A stretch of 64,000 nt of DNA from Flavobacterium tyrosinilyticum. GTDB taxonomy: Bacteria; Bacteroidota; Bacteroidia; Flavobacteriales; Flavobacteriaceae. The stretch is taken from NCBI RefSeq assembly GCF_023656565.1, contig NZ_JAMOKG010000003.1:1116001-1180000 (forward strand), written 5' to 3'. The notes under the pieces were generated by a model. It saw nothing but the letters and a program-made list of their open reading frames with translations, did no database searches and was not told where the DNA came from. Of the stretch, positions 7,127 to 14,974 are shown piece by piece. Positions within the stretch are counted from its first letter, which is position 1. The number at the start of each line of letters is the position of its first letter. The position numbers were made by a program, and so were the translations under genes.

Positions 7127-8473
7127 TTATATTTTTTCTGTTGAAAGGTCCACTTTATGCGGCCCTTTATTGATAATTTTTCCAACCAAAAGTAAAAACA
7201 GCATTCCCAGTAAAAGGTATAAACCAATAAAACCAAGCAATGTAAACAAGGTATTTCCCGATGAAACCGTTGGTGAAGCTCCTTCTGCAGTTCGCAATAA
7301 ATTATAAACCAGCCAAGGCTGTCTTCCTAATTCTGCCGTGTACCAGCCTGTTGTATTGGCAATGTACGGAAACGGCATCATGAACATTAAAGACCATAAA
7401 ATCCATTTGGTTTCAAATAATTTTCCTCTTACTAATTGGAAAAGCGAAAGCACCATTAATCCGATAAACACGGTTCCGAGTCCAACCATGATGTGGTATG
7501 CATAATACAAACCAGAAATATTAGTTGGATGCAAATCTTCTTCAAACTGATCTAAACCTTTTATTTCCTGATCCCAATTTCCATAAGTCAAGAAACTCAA
7601 AATATTAGGAACGGCAATTTTGTTGTCCAATTTTTTGTCTTTCACATCGGGCTGTCCGATTAAAACAATTTCAGAGCCTTTTTTCTCGGTATGAAAAATC
7701 CCTTCCATAGCCGCAAAAGTCACGGGCTGATATTTTACTACATTTTTAGCCAATAAATCTCCTGTTGGAACGGCAACAATTACACTCGAAATCAATCCGA
7801 AAATAACACCTGTTTTTAAGAACAATTTCCCGAAAGAAACATTTTTATTACTTAAAATATAAAAAGCTCCAATTCCAGCTACAACAAAAGAACTCGTTAC
7901 TAAAGAAGCCGCTTGATTGTGTAAATATGAAGGCCAAAGCCAGGGATTTAAGAATAAGGCTTGAAAATTATTCAGAACAAATTTTCCGTTTTCGAGAATT
8001 TCATAACCAACTGGATTCTGCATCCAAGAATGTGTCGCAATAATTAAGTAACCGCTGGCCCACGAACCAATCATGATTAATAATCCCGTTACAAAATGCC
8101 ATTTATGGCCAAGTAGTTTTTCTCCAAACAAAAATAATCCGAGGAAAGAAGATTCAAGAAAGAAAGAAAACATTCCTTCCATTGCCAATGTCTGCCCGAT
8201 AATTCCTCCTGTTAATTCGGAGAATTTAGCCCAGTTGGTTCCAAATTGAAACTCCATCGGAATTCCCGTTACAACGCCCATTGCAAAATTGAGGGCGAAG
8301 ATTTTCATCCAGAAATGGGTGGCGTGATTGTATTGTTCGTCTTTAGTTTTGAGATATTTCCACTTGAAGTACACAATGATCAGCGAAAGACCCATTGTAA
8401 GTTGCGGAAAAAGATAATGAAAAGTGATCGTGAAGGCAAATTGCATTCGATCATAAAAGAGCATTTCTTCCAT
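7127..8473 (-). CDS. cydA: Cytochrome bd ubiquinol oxidase subunit I
   Basis: I chose the ATG at 8473 rather than an upstream in-frame ATG at 8512, because it places key residues at E. coli numbering. His19 (FHYLFPQLTMG), Glu99 and Glu107 (AMEGMFSFFLESS) are haem or proton-path residues, and LHNQAAS gives the His near 185. GWYTAELGRQPW is the conserved C-terminal motif. At 448 residues it lacks the long C-terminal Q-loop insertion of the E. coli type, so it is a short Q-loop subunit. It catalyses quinol oxidation and carries haems b558, b595 and d. It is the first gene of the cydAB operon. Confidence 0.96.
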   Translation of the reverse strand: MEEMLFYDRMQFAFTITFHYLFPQLTMGLSLIIVYFKWKYLKTKDEQYNHATHFWMKIFALNFAMGVVTGIPMEFQFGTNWAKFSELTGGIIGQTLAMEGMFSFFLESSFLGLFLFGEKLLGHKWHFVTGLLIMIGSWASGYLIIATHSWMQNPVGYEILENGKFVLNNFQALFLNPWLWPSYLHNQAASLVTSSFVVAGIGAFYILSNKNVSFGKLFLKTGVIFGLISSVIVAVPTGDLLAKNVVKYQPVTFAAMEGIFHTEKKGSEIVLIGQPDVKDKKLDNKIAVPNILSFLTYGNWDQEIKGLDQFEEDLHPTNISGLYYAYHIMVGLGTVFIGLMVLSLFQLVRGKLFETKWILWSLMFMMPFPYIANTTGWYTAELGRQPWLVYNLLRTAEGASPTVSSGNTLFTLLGFIGLYLLLGMLFLLLVGKIINKGPHKVDLSTEKI

Positions 8474-8608
8474 AATGGTAATTTGTTTATGAAGTTCCAC
8501 AAATTTAACCATTAGAACCCGAATTAACGTCCTTTAAAAAAAGTTTATCGCCTGATATTTGTTAAACTTTTCAACAATTTAAAGGGTAGAAATAACACTT
8601 GTCATTGC

Positions 8609-8641
8609 AACTTTGTCAAAGTTTTGAACTTTGACAAAGTT
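8609..8641. repeat. Family C hairpin, copy 2
   Basis: A 33-bp near-perfect palindrome, AACTTTGTCAAAG plus short loop and complement, matches the copies at 2829-2861 and 54102-54134. It lies between two leftward genes. Confidence 0.7.
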
Positions 8642-8669
8642 TCTTCGTATATATTTTTGCGCATTGTTT

Positions 8670-8774
8670 TGTCATTTCGACCGAAGGGAGAAATCACACT
8701 AGTAATTCTACAAAGATTGGAGATAATAGGTTATGGAATTCTGTGTGTGATTTCTCCCTTCGGTCGAAATGACA
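8670..8774. repeat. Family D 105-bp hairpin element, copy 1
   Basis: Perfect 30-bp arms (8670-8699 and 8745-8774, beginning TGTCATTTCGACCGAAGGGA) flank a loop with the conserved core AAAGATTGG. Related copies at 26580-26684 and 45236-45339 also have perfect arms, although arm sequences differ between copies. Compensated divergence of this kind shows that base pairing itself is maintained or copied. Confidence 0.85.
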
Positions 8775-8799
8775 ATATTGTGTATAGATTTACGTATAA

Positions 8800-8880
8800 A
8801 AACATAACCCGTGGTTTCAACCATGGGAACACAATGCATATCCGATACGTTTCCTGCGGTTGAAACCGCAGGCTATGTTT
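8800..8880. repeat. Imperfect palindrome (family E)
   Basis: Arms of 23 bp (8800-8822 and 8858-8880, 20 of 23 complementary) contain GGTTTCAACC and its complement. No second copy was noticed in the window. Confidence 0.65.
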
Positions 8881-8906
8881 GATTTTGATTGCGTAGTTCT
8901 GTTTTA

Positions 8907-9497
8907 TTATTTTTCTAAAATTCCCTTTTCAACACTCTCATTAATCAAACCTTCAGCGTAATTCCATAAAGATGCTGAACCATTTTTTATGACGCTTTTC
9001 TTCTCATAAACTTTATCATATTTTACTCCAAACTCTTTCCAAGTTCCGCCATTGTTTGATGTATTTTGCAATAAAGGTTCAAGTCTGTCCATAGATCTTG
9101 CAAATTTGGCTTCGTTGGTTTCTCCCGCTTCAAATTCTTCCCAGATTGCAATAAATTCTTCTGCTTGATTTTTAGGCAGAAGACCAAAAATTCTATTGGC
9201 CGCTAATCTTTCTTCGTCTGTATTATCATGATTCTTGACAGTGTCGTACATAAAAACATCTCCAGCGTCGATTTCGACAATATCGTGTATCAAAACCATT
9301 TTAACGACCTTCAAAACATCAATCGGTTCATTGGAATGATCTGCCAAAACAATTGCCATTAAAGCCAAATGCCAACTGTGTTCTGCATCATTTTCACATC
9401 TGTCGCTGTTGAATAATTTTGTCTTGCGCTGAATGTATTTTACTTTATCAATTTCTTTTATAAAAGCAATTTGATCCAATAAGTGTTGTGTGTTCAT
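8907..9497 (-). CDS. HD-domain phosphohydrolase, YfbR/HDDC2-like
   Basis: I chose the ATG at 9497 (MNTQHLLDQIAFIKEIDKVK) over an upstream in-frame start at 9563; the added residues look like leader sequence. The 196-residue protein has the HD-superfamily metal ligands: EHSWHLAL (first His), LIHDIVEIDAGD (His-Asp pair) and a later Asp in SMDRLEPLLQN. The order and spacing match the HDDC2/YfbR group, which removes phosphate from 5'-deoxynucleoside monophosphates. It is probably cytoplasmic nucleotide-pool cleaning. It stands alone, with no operon partner. Confidence 0.85.
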   Translation of the reverse strand: MNTQHLLDQIAFIKEIDKVKYIQRKTKLFNSDRCENDAEHSWHLALMAIVLADHSNEPIDVLKVVKMVLIHDIVEIDAGDVFMYDTVKNHDNTDEERLAANRIFGLLPKNQAEEFIAIWEEFEAGETNEAKFARSMDRLEPLLQNTSNNGGTWKEFGVKYDKVYEKKSVIKNGSASLWNYAEGLINESVEKGILEK

Positions 9498-9632
9498 TTT
9501 ATTTTTTGTTTTGAAATGACATTCGTCATATGCAAAATTAAAGCTTAAAGCGTAATTGCTCAACTTTAAATTTAATTTATCTCAACCGAATATGACAAAC
9601 GCCACATTTTTTTACACAAAAACCTAATTTCT

Positions 9633-9676
9633 GTAACATTAGTCACCTATTTTTTTAAAAAACAAAGTTACCTTTG
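9633..9676 (+). promoter_or_regulatory. Putative Crp/Fnr operator and -7 element of the persulfide dioxygenase operon
   Basis: GTAACATTAGTCAC (9633-9646) matches the site at 1943-1956 read on the other strand at 12 of 14 positions. TACCTTTG (9669-9676), a perfect -7 element, starts after exactly 22 bp, the same spacing as upstream of the TauE gene. The site covers the -33 position, which suggests activation by the window's Crp/Fnr protein. Confidence 0.65.
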
Positions 9677-9702
9677 TAACCCATCATTTTACAATACCTA
9701 TC

Positions 9703-11115
9703 ATGAAAATAGAACAAATTTACACCGGATGCCTTGCTCAAGGTGCATATTATATCACTTCAAATGGTGAAGCAGCCATTATTGATCCGCTTAGAGAAAT
9801 TCAGCCTTATCTGGATCGTTTAGAGCGTGATGGCGTTAAACTGAAATATATTTTTGAAACGCATTTTCACGCCGATTTCGTTTCGGGTCACGTTGATTTA
9901 AGTAAAGAAACTGGAGCGCCAATCGTTTACGGTCCAAATGCTGCTTGCGAATTTGATTGCATTTCTGCGAAAGACGGTCAGGAATTCAAAATCGGAAAAA
10001 TAACAATTAAAGCACTACATACTCCAGGTCATACCATGGAAAGTACTACTTTTTTACTGATTGATGAAAACGGAAAAGATCACGCTATTTTCTCTGGAGA
10101 TACCTTATTTATCGGAGATGTTGGCCGTCCTGATTTGGCTCAAAAAGCAGCTGGAATGACACAAGATCAATTGGCTGGAATTTTATATCATTCGTTAAGA
10201 GATAAAATCATGACTTTGGCTGATGACGTAATTGTGTATCCTGCGCACGGTGCGGGAAGCGCTTGCGGAAAAAACATGAGCAAAGAAACGGTTTCAACAA
10301 TCGGAAATCAAAAAGCAACAAATTATGCTTTGCGTGCTAACATGACCGAAGAAGAATTCATCAAAGAAGTAACGGATGGATTATTACCTCCCCCAGCCTA
10401 TTTTAGCATGAATGTTGCCATGAATAAACAAGGTTACGAAAGCTTTGAAACGGTTTTGCACAACGGAATGAAAGCAATAAATGTAAAAGAATTTGAAGCA
10501 GTTGCTGAAGAAACTGGCGCTTTAATTCTAGACACAAGAAGTGCCGCAGATTTTAGCAAAGGATTTATTCCGCAATCGATCAATATCGGAATCAATGGTG
10601 ATTTTGCGCCGTGGGTTGGAACTTTAATTGCCGATGTAAAGCAGCCAATTATTTTGGTTACTGCGGCTGGCATGGAAGAAGAAACTGTAACACGTTTAAG
10701 CCGTGTAGGTTTTGATACGATTATTGGGCATTTGGAAAGCGGTTTTGAAGCTTGGCAAAATGCAGGTTTCGAAATTGATACTGTTAACAGAATTACTGCC
10801 GAACAATTTGCAAATAAGTTTAAATTTGGCGAAGATAAAGTCGTAGATATCCGTAAAGAAACAGAATACGCAGCAGAACATATTGATGACGCTTATAGCA
10901 AACCTTTGGCTTATATTAATGATTGGGTAAAAGATATTAATCCAAATGAGCATTTTTATTTGCACTGTGCTGGCGGTTATAGAAGTATGATTGCAGCTTC
11001 TATTCTTCAAGCAAGAGGTTTCAGAAATTTTTCTGAAGTTGAAGGAGGTTTCGGAGCGATTTCTAAAACCAATATTCCAAAATCAGATTTTGTTTGTCAA
11101 AGCAAAACACTATAA
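9703..11115 (+). CDS. Persulfide dioxygenase-rhodanese fusion (ETHE1/CstB-like)
   Basis: The 470-residue protein has an N-terminal metallo-beta-lactamase domain of the ETHE1 type: THFHADFVSGH (His54, His56, Asp58), HTPGHT (His110) and SGDTLFIGDVGRPDL (Asp133), giving the mononuclear iron ligands His54, His110 and Asp133. Two rhodanese domains follow. The first (about 262-355) has VTAAGM where the active-site loop should be and lacks the Cys; the second (about 363-465) has HCAGGYRS with Cys422. Such fusions oxidise persulfide to sulfite and transfer sulfur, giving thiosulfate. It heads an operon with two Sulf_transp half-transporters. Confidence 0.93.
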   Translation: MKIEQIYTGCLAQGAYYITSNGEAAIIDPLREIQPYLDRLERDGVKLKYIFETHFHADFVSGHVDLSKETGAPIVYGPNAACEFDCISAKDGQEFKIGKITIKALHTPGHTMESTTFLLIDENGKDHAIFSGDTLFIGDVGRPDLAQKAAGMTQDQLAGILYHSLRDKIMTLADDVIVYPAHGAGSACGKNMSKETVSTIGNQKATNYALRANMTEEEFIKEVTDGLLPPPAYFSMNVAMNKQGYESFETVLHNGMKAINVKEFEAVAEETGALILDTRSAADFSKGFIPQSINIGINGDFAPWVGTLIADVKQPIILVTAAGMEEETVTRLSRVGFDTIIGHLESGFEAWQNAGFEIDTVNRITAEQFANKFKFGEDKVVDIRKETEYAAEHIDDAYSKPLAYINDWVKDINPNEHFYLHCAGGYRSMIAASILQARGFRNFSEVEGGFGAISKTNIPKSDFVCQSKTL

Positions 11116-11130
11116 AGTGTAATTTTTTCA

Positions 11131-11235
11131 CCATTAAGATATTAAGTTAATTAAGTTTTTGAGCTTAATGAAACTTTTCAAAGAAGGCTAAGAAAAATTA
11201 AGCATTCCCACTTAATTAACTTAATATCTTAATGG
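11131..11235. repeat. Family B palindromic repeat, copy 2
   Basis: Perfect 26-bp arms (11131-11156 and 11210-11235, starting CCATTAAGATATTAAG) lie between the persulfide dioxygenase and the first half-transporter. The loop resembles copy 1 (1824-1925) in reverse orientation. Confidence 0.85.
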
Positions 11236-11268
11236 TTAAAATAAAAAAAATCTAAATTTTAAAAGTAA

Positions 11269-11838
11269 ATGAGTATACTTGAAATCATTAAAGAACCTTG
11301 GCCTTGGTATGTTGCTGGCCCGCTGATTGGATTAACTGTTCCAATTTTATTAATTATTGGGAATAAATCTTTCGGGATTAGTTCTTCATTGCGTCATATT
11401 TGCGCTGCTTGTATTCCTGCAAACATTTCGTTTTTTAAATACGACTGGAAAAAAGAAAGCTGGAATTTATTCTTCGTTCTTGGAATATTTTTTGGTGGTT
11501 TTATTGCGGCTCACTTTTTATCAAATCCAAATCCTGTGGAAATTGCTCCTGAATTATCAGAGAAATTAGCTACTTATGGAATTACAGATCATAGCGGTTT
11601 AGTTCCATCGCAATTATTTTCTTGGGAAAGTTTATTAACGCTTCGCGGATTTATCATGATTGTGGTTGGCGGATTCTTGGTAGGTTTCGGAACACGTTAC
11701 GCTGGCGGCTGTACAAGCGGACACGCGATTATGGGATTATCAAACTTACAATGGCCATCATTGGTAGCTACCATCTGTTTTATGATTGGTGGTTTTGTAA
11801 TGGCCCTTTTGATTTTACCTTATATTCTTTCACTTTAA
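11269..11838 (+). CDS. YeeE/YedE-family (Sulf_transp) half-transporter, larger subunit
   Basis: The 189-residue protein has about four to five membrane segments and the signature RYAGGCTSGHAIMGLSNLQW near residue 144. This is the Cys-containing motif of YeeE/TsuA thiosulfate importers, in which conserved cysteines relay the anion through the membrane. TsuA is one chain of two pseudo-symmetric halves; here each half is a separate gene. It ends 10 bp before the second half. It probably moves thiosulfate or a related sulfane-sulfur anion between periplasm and the dioxygenase-rhodanese enzyme encoded upstream (inference; direction not known). Confidence 0.88.
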   Translation: MSILEIIKEPWPWYVAGPLIGLTVPILLIIGNKSFGISSSLRHICAACIPANISFFKYDWKKESWNLFFVLGIFFGGFIAAHFLSNPNPVEIAPELSEKLATYGITDHSGLVPSQLFSWESLLTLRGFIMIVVGGFLVGFGTRYAGGCTSGHAIMGLSNLQWPSLVATICFMIGGFVMALLILPYILSL

Positions 11839-11848
11839 AATTTCAAAA

Positions 11849-12325
11849 ATGAGTTTAGAAAATAAAAATATAGACGGCGAAGGAATCAACGCAAGCCAGA
11901 AAAAAGAAACTGCATTTGCAAACCTAAAATATTTAATCGTTGGGATCTTTTTCGGAATTGTATTCGTAAAAGCAGAAATCATCAGTTGGTTTCGTATTCA
12001 GGAAATGTTCAATTTGGAATCGTTTCATATGTATGGCGTAATTGGATGTGCTGTTGTTGTTGGATTAATATCTGTACAATTGATTAAAAAATTTAATATC
12101 AAAACTCTTGATGGCGAAAAAATCGAAATCCAGCCAAAGACTTTCAACAAAGGACAAATCTATGGCGGATTATTATTCGGTTTCGGATGGGCTATTACGG
12201 GAGCTTGTCCTGGTCCGCTTTTCGCTCAAATTGGTACGGGTGCTACTGTAATTGTTGTTACTTTGGTAAGCGCAATTGCGGGAACTTGGGTTTATGGTTT
12301 GATTAAAGATAAACTGCCACATTAA
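11849..12325 (+). CDS. Sulf_transp (DUF6691-type) half-transporter, smaller subunit
   Basis: The 158-residue protein has about four membrane segments and the motif FGWAITGACPGPLFAQIGTG near residues 111-130, with the conserved ACPGP cysteine corresponding to the second half of YeeE/TsuA. The N-terminal 25 residues are polar. It most likely forms a heterodimer with the preceding protein to rebuild the two-fold transporter. It ends the sulfur operon; a large palindromic region follows that could stop transcription. Confidence 0.87.
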   Translation: MSLENKNIDGEGINASQKKETAFANLKYLIVGIFFGIVFVKAEIISWFRIQEMFNLESFHMYGVIGCAVVVGLISVQLIKKFNIKTLDGEKIEIQPKTFNKGQIYGGLLFGFGWAITGACPGPLFAQIGTGATVIVVTLVSAIAGTWVYGLIKDKLPH

Positions 12326-12345
12326 AAATTTGTTTCAGGTTTAAT

Positions 12346-12539
12346 TTGTTTCAAGTTTCAAGCTTCAAGTTTCAGGTTGATTTAACCGCAAAGCACGCAA
12401 AGATATACGCAAAGTTCGCAAAGTTTTATTTACAAAGCTTTGCGAACTTTGCGCTTTATGGAACCTTATTCAAAAAGAATCTTGCGTGCTTTGCGGTTAG
12501 ATATGTTCAATGTTAATCAACTTGAAACTTGAAACAAAG
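12346..12539. repeat. Nested multi-stem palindrome filling a 310-bp spacer
   Basis: The gap 12326-12635 is built as nested stems. Outer arms consist of TTTCAAGTTTCAAG words (12346-12376, answered by 12513-12538). Next is a TAACCGCAAAGCACGCAA arm (12382-12399) with its complement (12479-12499). The innermost is a perfect 15-bp stem GCAAAGTTCGCAAAG (12409-12423 with 12438-12452). The same word types recur at 21666-21736 and 19930-19965. Confidence 0.75.
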
Positions 12540-12583
12540 AAAAACCACAAACATTTCTTCATCAATTTTTAATTTCATTTCGT

Positions 12584-12591
12584 TAAGTTTG
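12584..12591 (+). promoter_or_regulatory. TAnnTTTG -7 element of glpD
   Basis: TAAGTTTG is a perfect -7 match 44 bp before the glpD ATG, immediately after the palindromic region ends. No clear -33 TTG is visible. Confidence 0.45.
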
Positions 12592-12635
12592 CTTTCAACA
12601 ACATTTCCCTAAAAATAAATTTTTAAAGCCAAAAC

Positions 12636-14213
12636 ATGAATCGTTCCGAACAATTAGCCAAACTCAAAAATACTGAAAAATGGGACGTAATAATTATAGG
12701 TGGTGGAGCAAGCGGACTCGGAACTGCAATTGATGCAGCAAGTCGCGGTTACAAAACAATATTATTTGAAGCTGTAGATTTTGCAAAAGGAACTTCGAGC
12801 AGAAGTACCAAATTGGTTCATGGCGGAGTACGCTATTTGGCTCAAGGCGATGTTCATTTAGTTAGAGAAGCATTAAAAGAAAGAGGATTATTGGCGCAAA
12901 ATGCAAATCATTTAGTTAAAAATCAATCCTTTGTTATTCCAAATTATCATTGGTTTAGCGGTTATTTTTATACCATCGGATTAAAGATTTACGATTTATT
13001 GTCTGGTTGCCTGAGTTTAGGAAGTTCTAAATATCTTTCGAAAAAGAAAACTATTGAAATGCTTCCAAACGTAGAGGAAGATGGATTGGTGAATGGCGTT
13101 ATTTATCACGATGGCCAATTTGATGATTCTCGTTTAGCAATTAACCTTGCTCAAACGGCTGTAGAAAACGGAGCTTGTGTTTTGAATTATGTAAAAGTAG
13201 TCAATTTGCTAAAAGACGACAGAAATCAAGTTATTGGTGTTCAAGTTCAAGATCAGGAAAGCGGAACTAAACAGGATATAAAAGGTGCTGCCATAATTAA
13301 CGCGACAGGAGTTTTTACAAATGCTATTATGAAGCTCAATGATAATGTTTACAAAAAATACATTGTTCCTAGTCAGGGAATACATTTAGTATTTGACAAA
13401 TCTTTTTTGCCTGGGGATCATGCCTTAATGATTCCAAAAACAAAAGACGGAAGAGTTTTATTTGCTGTTCCGTGGCATAATCGTGTTGTAGTTGGAACGA
13501 CCGATACTTTAATAAAGAAACAAAGTTTAGAACCTATTGCTTTAGAAAGCGAAATTCAATTTGTTCTCGAAACCGCTCAACGTTTTCTAGCCAAAAAACC
13601 AACAAGAGCAGATGTTCTTTCTGTTTTTGCAGGATTGCGCCCGTTGGCTGCACCGAAAGAAGAAGGTAAAAGCACCAAAGAAGTTTCTAGAAGCCATAAA
13701 ATTATAGTTTCAGAAACGGGTCTAATTACTATTACTGGAGGAAAATGGACAACATACAGAAAAATTGCTGAAGATATTATGGATAAAGCAATCAAAACTG
13801 GAAAATTATCTCCCAAGGAATGTTGCACGGAACATCTTCCCATTCATGGAAATAAATCTACGAATTCTTTAGATAGAGAAAATCACCTTTATATATATGG
13901 TACTGATATTCCTAAAATAATTGAATTACAAGAAAGCGAACAAGAGTTAAAAGAAAAATTGCATCCTGATCACGAATTTACGATGGCAGAAATTGTTTGG
14001 GCTATCCGTTACGAAATGGCAAGAACGGTAGATGATATTTTAGCAAGAAGAGTTCGTTTATTGTTCTTAGATGCAAGAGCTGCAATTGAAGTTTGTGAGA
14101 AAACGGCAAGAGTACTAGCTAAAGAATTAGAACATGATGAAGCTTGGATTAACACAGAAATTGCCAATTTCAAACAAATTGCAAAGGGTTTTCTTCTCTC
14201 GGAATTCCAATAA
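12636..14213 (+). CDS. glpD: Aerobic glycerol-3-phosphate dehydrogenase
   Basis: The 525-residue flavoprotein starts with the FAD-binding motif IIGGGASGLGTAIDAASRGY (about 20-39). STKLVHGGVRYLAQGD follows near 58, the conserved GlpD substrate-site block, and TGGKWTTYRKIAEDIMDKA lies near 367. The C-terminal DAO_C domain includes EIVWAIRYEMARTVDDILAR. It oxidises sn-glycerol 3-phosphate to dihydroxyacetone phosphate and passes electrons to quinone at the membrane. No glpF, glpK or regulator lies next to it, so it is a single-gene unit. Length is normal. Confidence 0.96.
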   Translation: MNRSEQLAKLKNTEKWDVIIIGGGASGLGTAIDAASRGYKTILFEAVDFAKGTSSRSTKLVHGGVRYLAQGDVHLVREALKERGLLAQNANHLVKNQSFVIPNYHWFSGYFYTIGLKIYDLLSGCLSLGSSKYLSKKKTIEMLPNVEEDGLVNGVIYHDGQFDDSRLAINLAQTAVENGACVLNYVKVVNLLKDDRNQVIGVQVQDQESGTKQDIKGAAIINATGVFTNAIMKLNDNVYKKYIVPSQGIHLVFDKSFLPGDHALMIPKTKDGRVLFAVPWHNRVVVGTTDTLIKKQSLEPIALESEIQFVLETAQRFLAKKPTRADVLSVFAGLRPLAAPKEEGKSTKEVSRSHKIIVSETGLITITGGKWTTYRKIAEDIMDKAIKTGKLSPKECCTEHLPIHGNKSTNSLDRENHLYIYGTDIPKIIELQESEQELKEKLHPDHEFTMAEIVWAIRYEMARTVDDILARRVRLLFLDARAAIEVCEKTARVLAKELEHDEAWINTEIANFKQIAKGFLLSEFQ

Positions 14214-14442
14214 ATAGTAAATTCAGCCTATCTTGAATAACTTTTGTTTTAAAATCTTCTTACAAAAAGGCATTTAAAAAATAGTATTAATCAAAATTGC
14301 TTCTTGATTTTAAAAAATCATTAATTCACAATATATCAGATCGTTATATTAAAAAAATTACACTAATTTTAGTATCGAAAAACGAGTCTTTAGTTCTTGC
14401 TAAAAGCCCAATTAAACATGTTAACAAATAATTAACAAAACA

Positions 14443-14486
14443 TTTGTATATACAACTATTAAAAGTTGTACATTTGTATATACAAA
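14443..14486 (+). promoter_or_regulatory. Twin MarR-type operators over the promoter
   Basis: TTGTATATACAA (14444-14455) and TTTGTATATACAAA (14473-14486) are perfect palindromes with centres exactly 30 bp apart. The first supplies the -33 TTTG; the second overlaps the -7 element TACATTTG (14469-14476), 22 bp downstream of the first TTG. Binding would block both promoter elements, as expected for repression by the MarR protein encoded 17 bp further on. Confidence 0.75.
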
Positions 14487-14502
14487 TTATACACTTACGA
14501 CT

Positions 14503-14961
14503 ATGACAATTGAAGAGGTTATTAAGAGTACGGTTAAGATGGATAATGCGAAAAAAGTTATTCTGAATATCATGTACACGCAAAATGTGATTCAGGATCA
14601 TTTCAACGAGTTGATCAAACCGTATGATTTATCTGGAGAACAGTATAATGTGTTGCGTATATTAAGAGGACAAAAAGGAAAACCTGCTAATATGTGCGTG
14701 ATACAAGAGCGAATGCTTGCTAAAACAAGCAACACAACACGTTTGGTAGACAAATTATTATTAAAGGATTTTGTAACTCGAAATGTCTGTCCAGATAATC
14801 GAAGAAAAATTGAAGTTTCGATTACAGAAAAAGGATTAGATGTTTTAAAAGAATTAGATCCGAAAGTAGATGAGCATGAACAAACGTTTGCTAACAATTT
14901 ACAACCAGAAGAATTAGTTTTCTTAAATCAATTATTAGAAAAATATAGAACCAACAAATAA
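14503..14961 (+). CDS. MarR-family transcriptional regulator
   Basis: The 152-residue protein has the MarR winged helix: DLSGEQYNVLRILRGQKGKP, then the recognition region MLAKTSNTTRLVDKLL (about 70-85) and the wing CPDNRRKIEVSITEKG. Terminal helices provide dimerisation. It begins an operon with an NAD(P)H oxidoreductase (14 bp gap) and a YceI protein. Two perfect palindromes cover its own promoter, so it very likely represses the operon until a ligand or oxidation releases it. MarR-oxidoreductase pairs often answer quinones or other electrophiles; that ligand class is an inference here. One Cys at 66 and another at 94 could be sensors. Confidence 0.9.
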   Translation: MTIEEVIKSTVKMDNAKKVILNIMYTQNVIQDHFNELIKPYDLSGEQYNVLRILRGQKGKPANMCVIQERMLAKTSNTTRLVDKLLLKDFVTRNVCPDNRRKIEVSITEKGLDVLKELDPKVDEHEQTFANNLQPEELVFLNQLLEKYRTNK

Positions 14962-14974
14962 AATAATAAAAACT

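Larger units (their letters stand above)
8474..8906. other. Gene-free spacer holding three different palindromes
   Basis: This 433-bp region upstream of cydA contains a family C hairpin (8609-8641), a family D hairpin (8670-8774) and an unrelated imperfect palindrome (8800-8880) in a row. The cydA promoter should lie in 8474-8600; a partial FNR-like half-site (ATATCAG read leftward near 8555) is too weak to call. Confidence 0.5.

Noticed and set aside
8246..8515. Open frame antisense to cydA
   Set aside because: cydA is certain on the minus strand, with catalytic residues at family positions.
8540..8570. FNR-like site upstream of cydA
   Set aside because: Only one half (ATATCAG) resembles the consensus; the other half has several mismatches and no -7 element at a fitting distance was found.
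8624..8863. Open frame of 79 residues on the plus strand
   Set aside because: It consists of the translated palindromes of families C, D and E and cannot be distinguished from chance.
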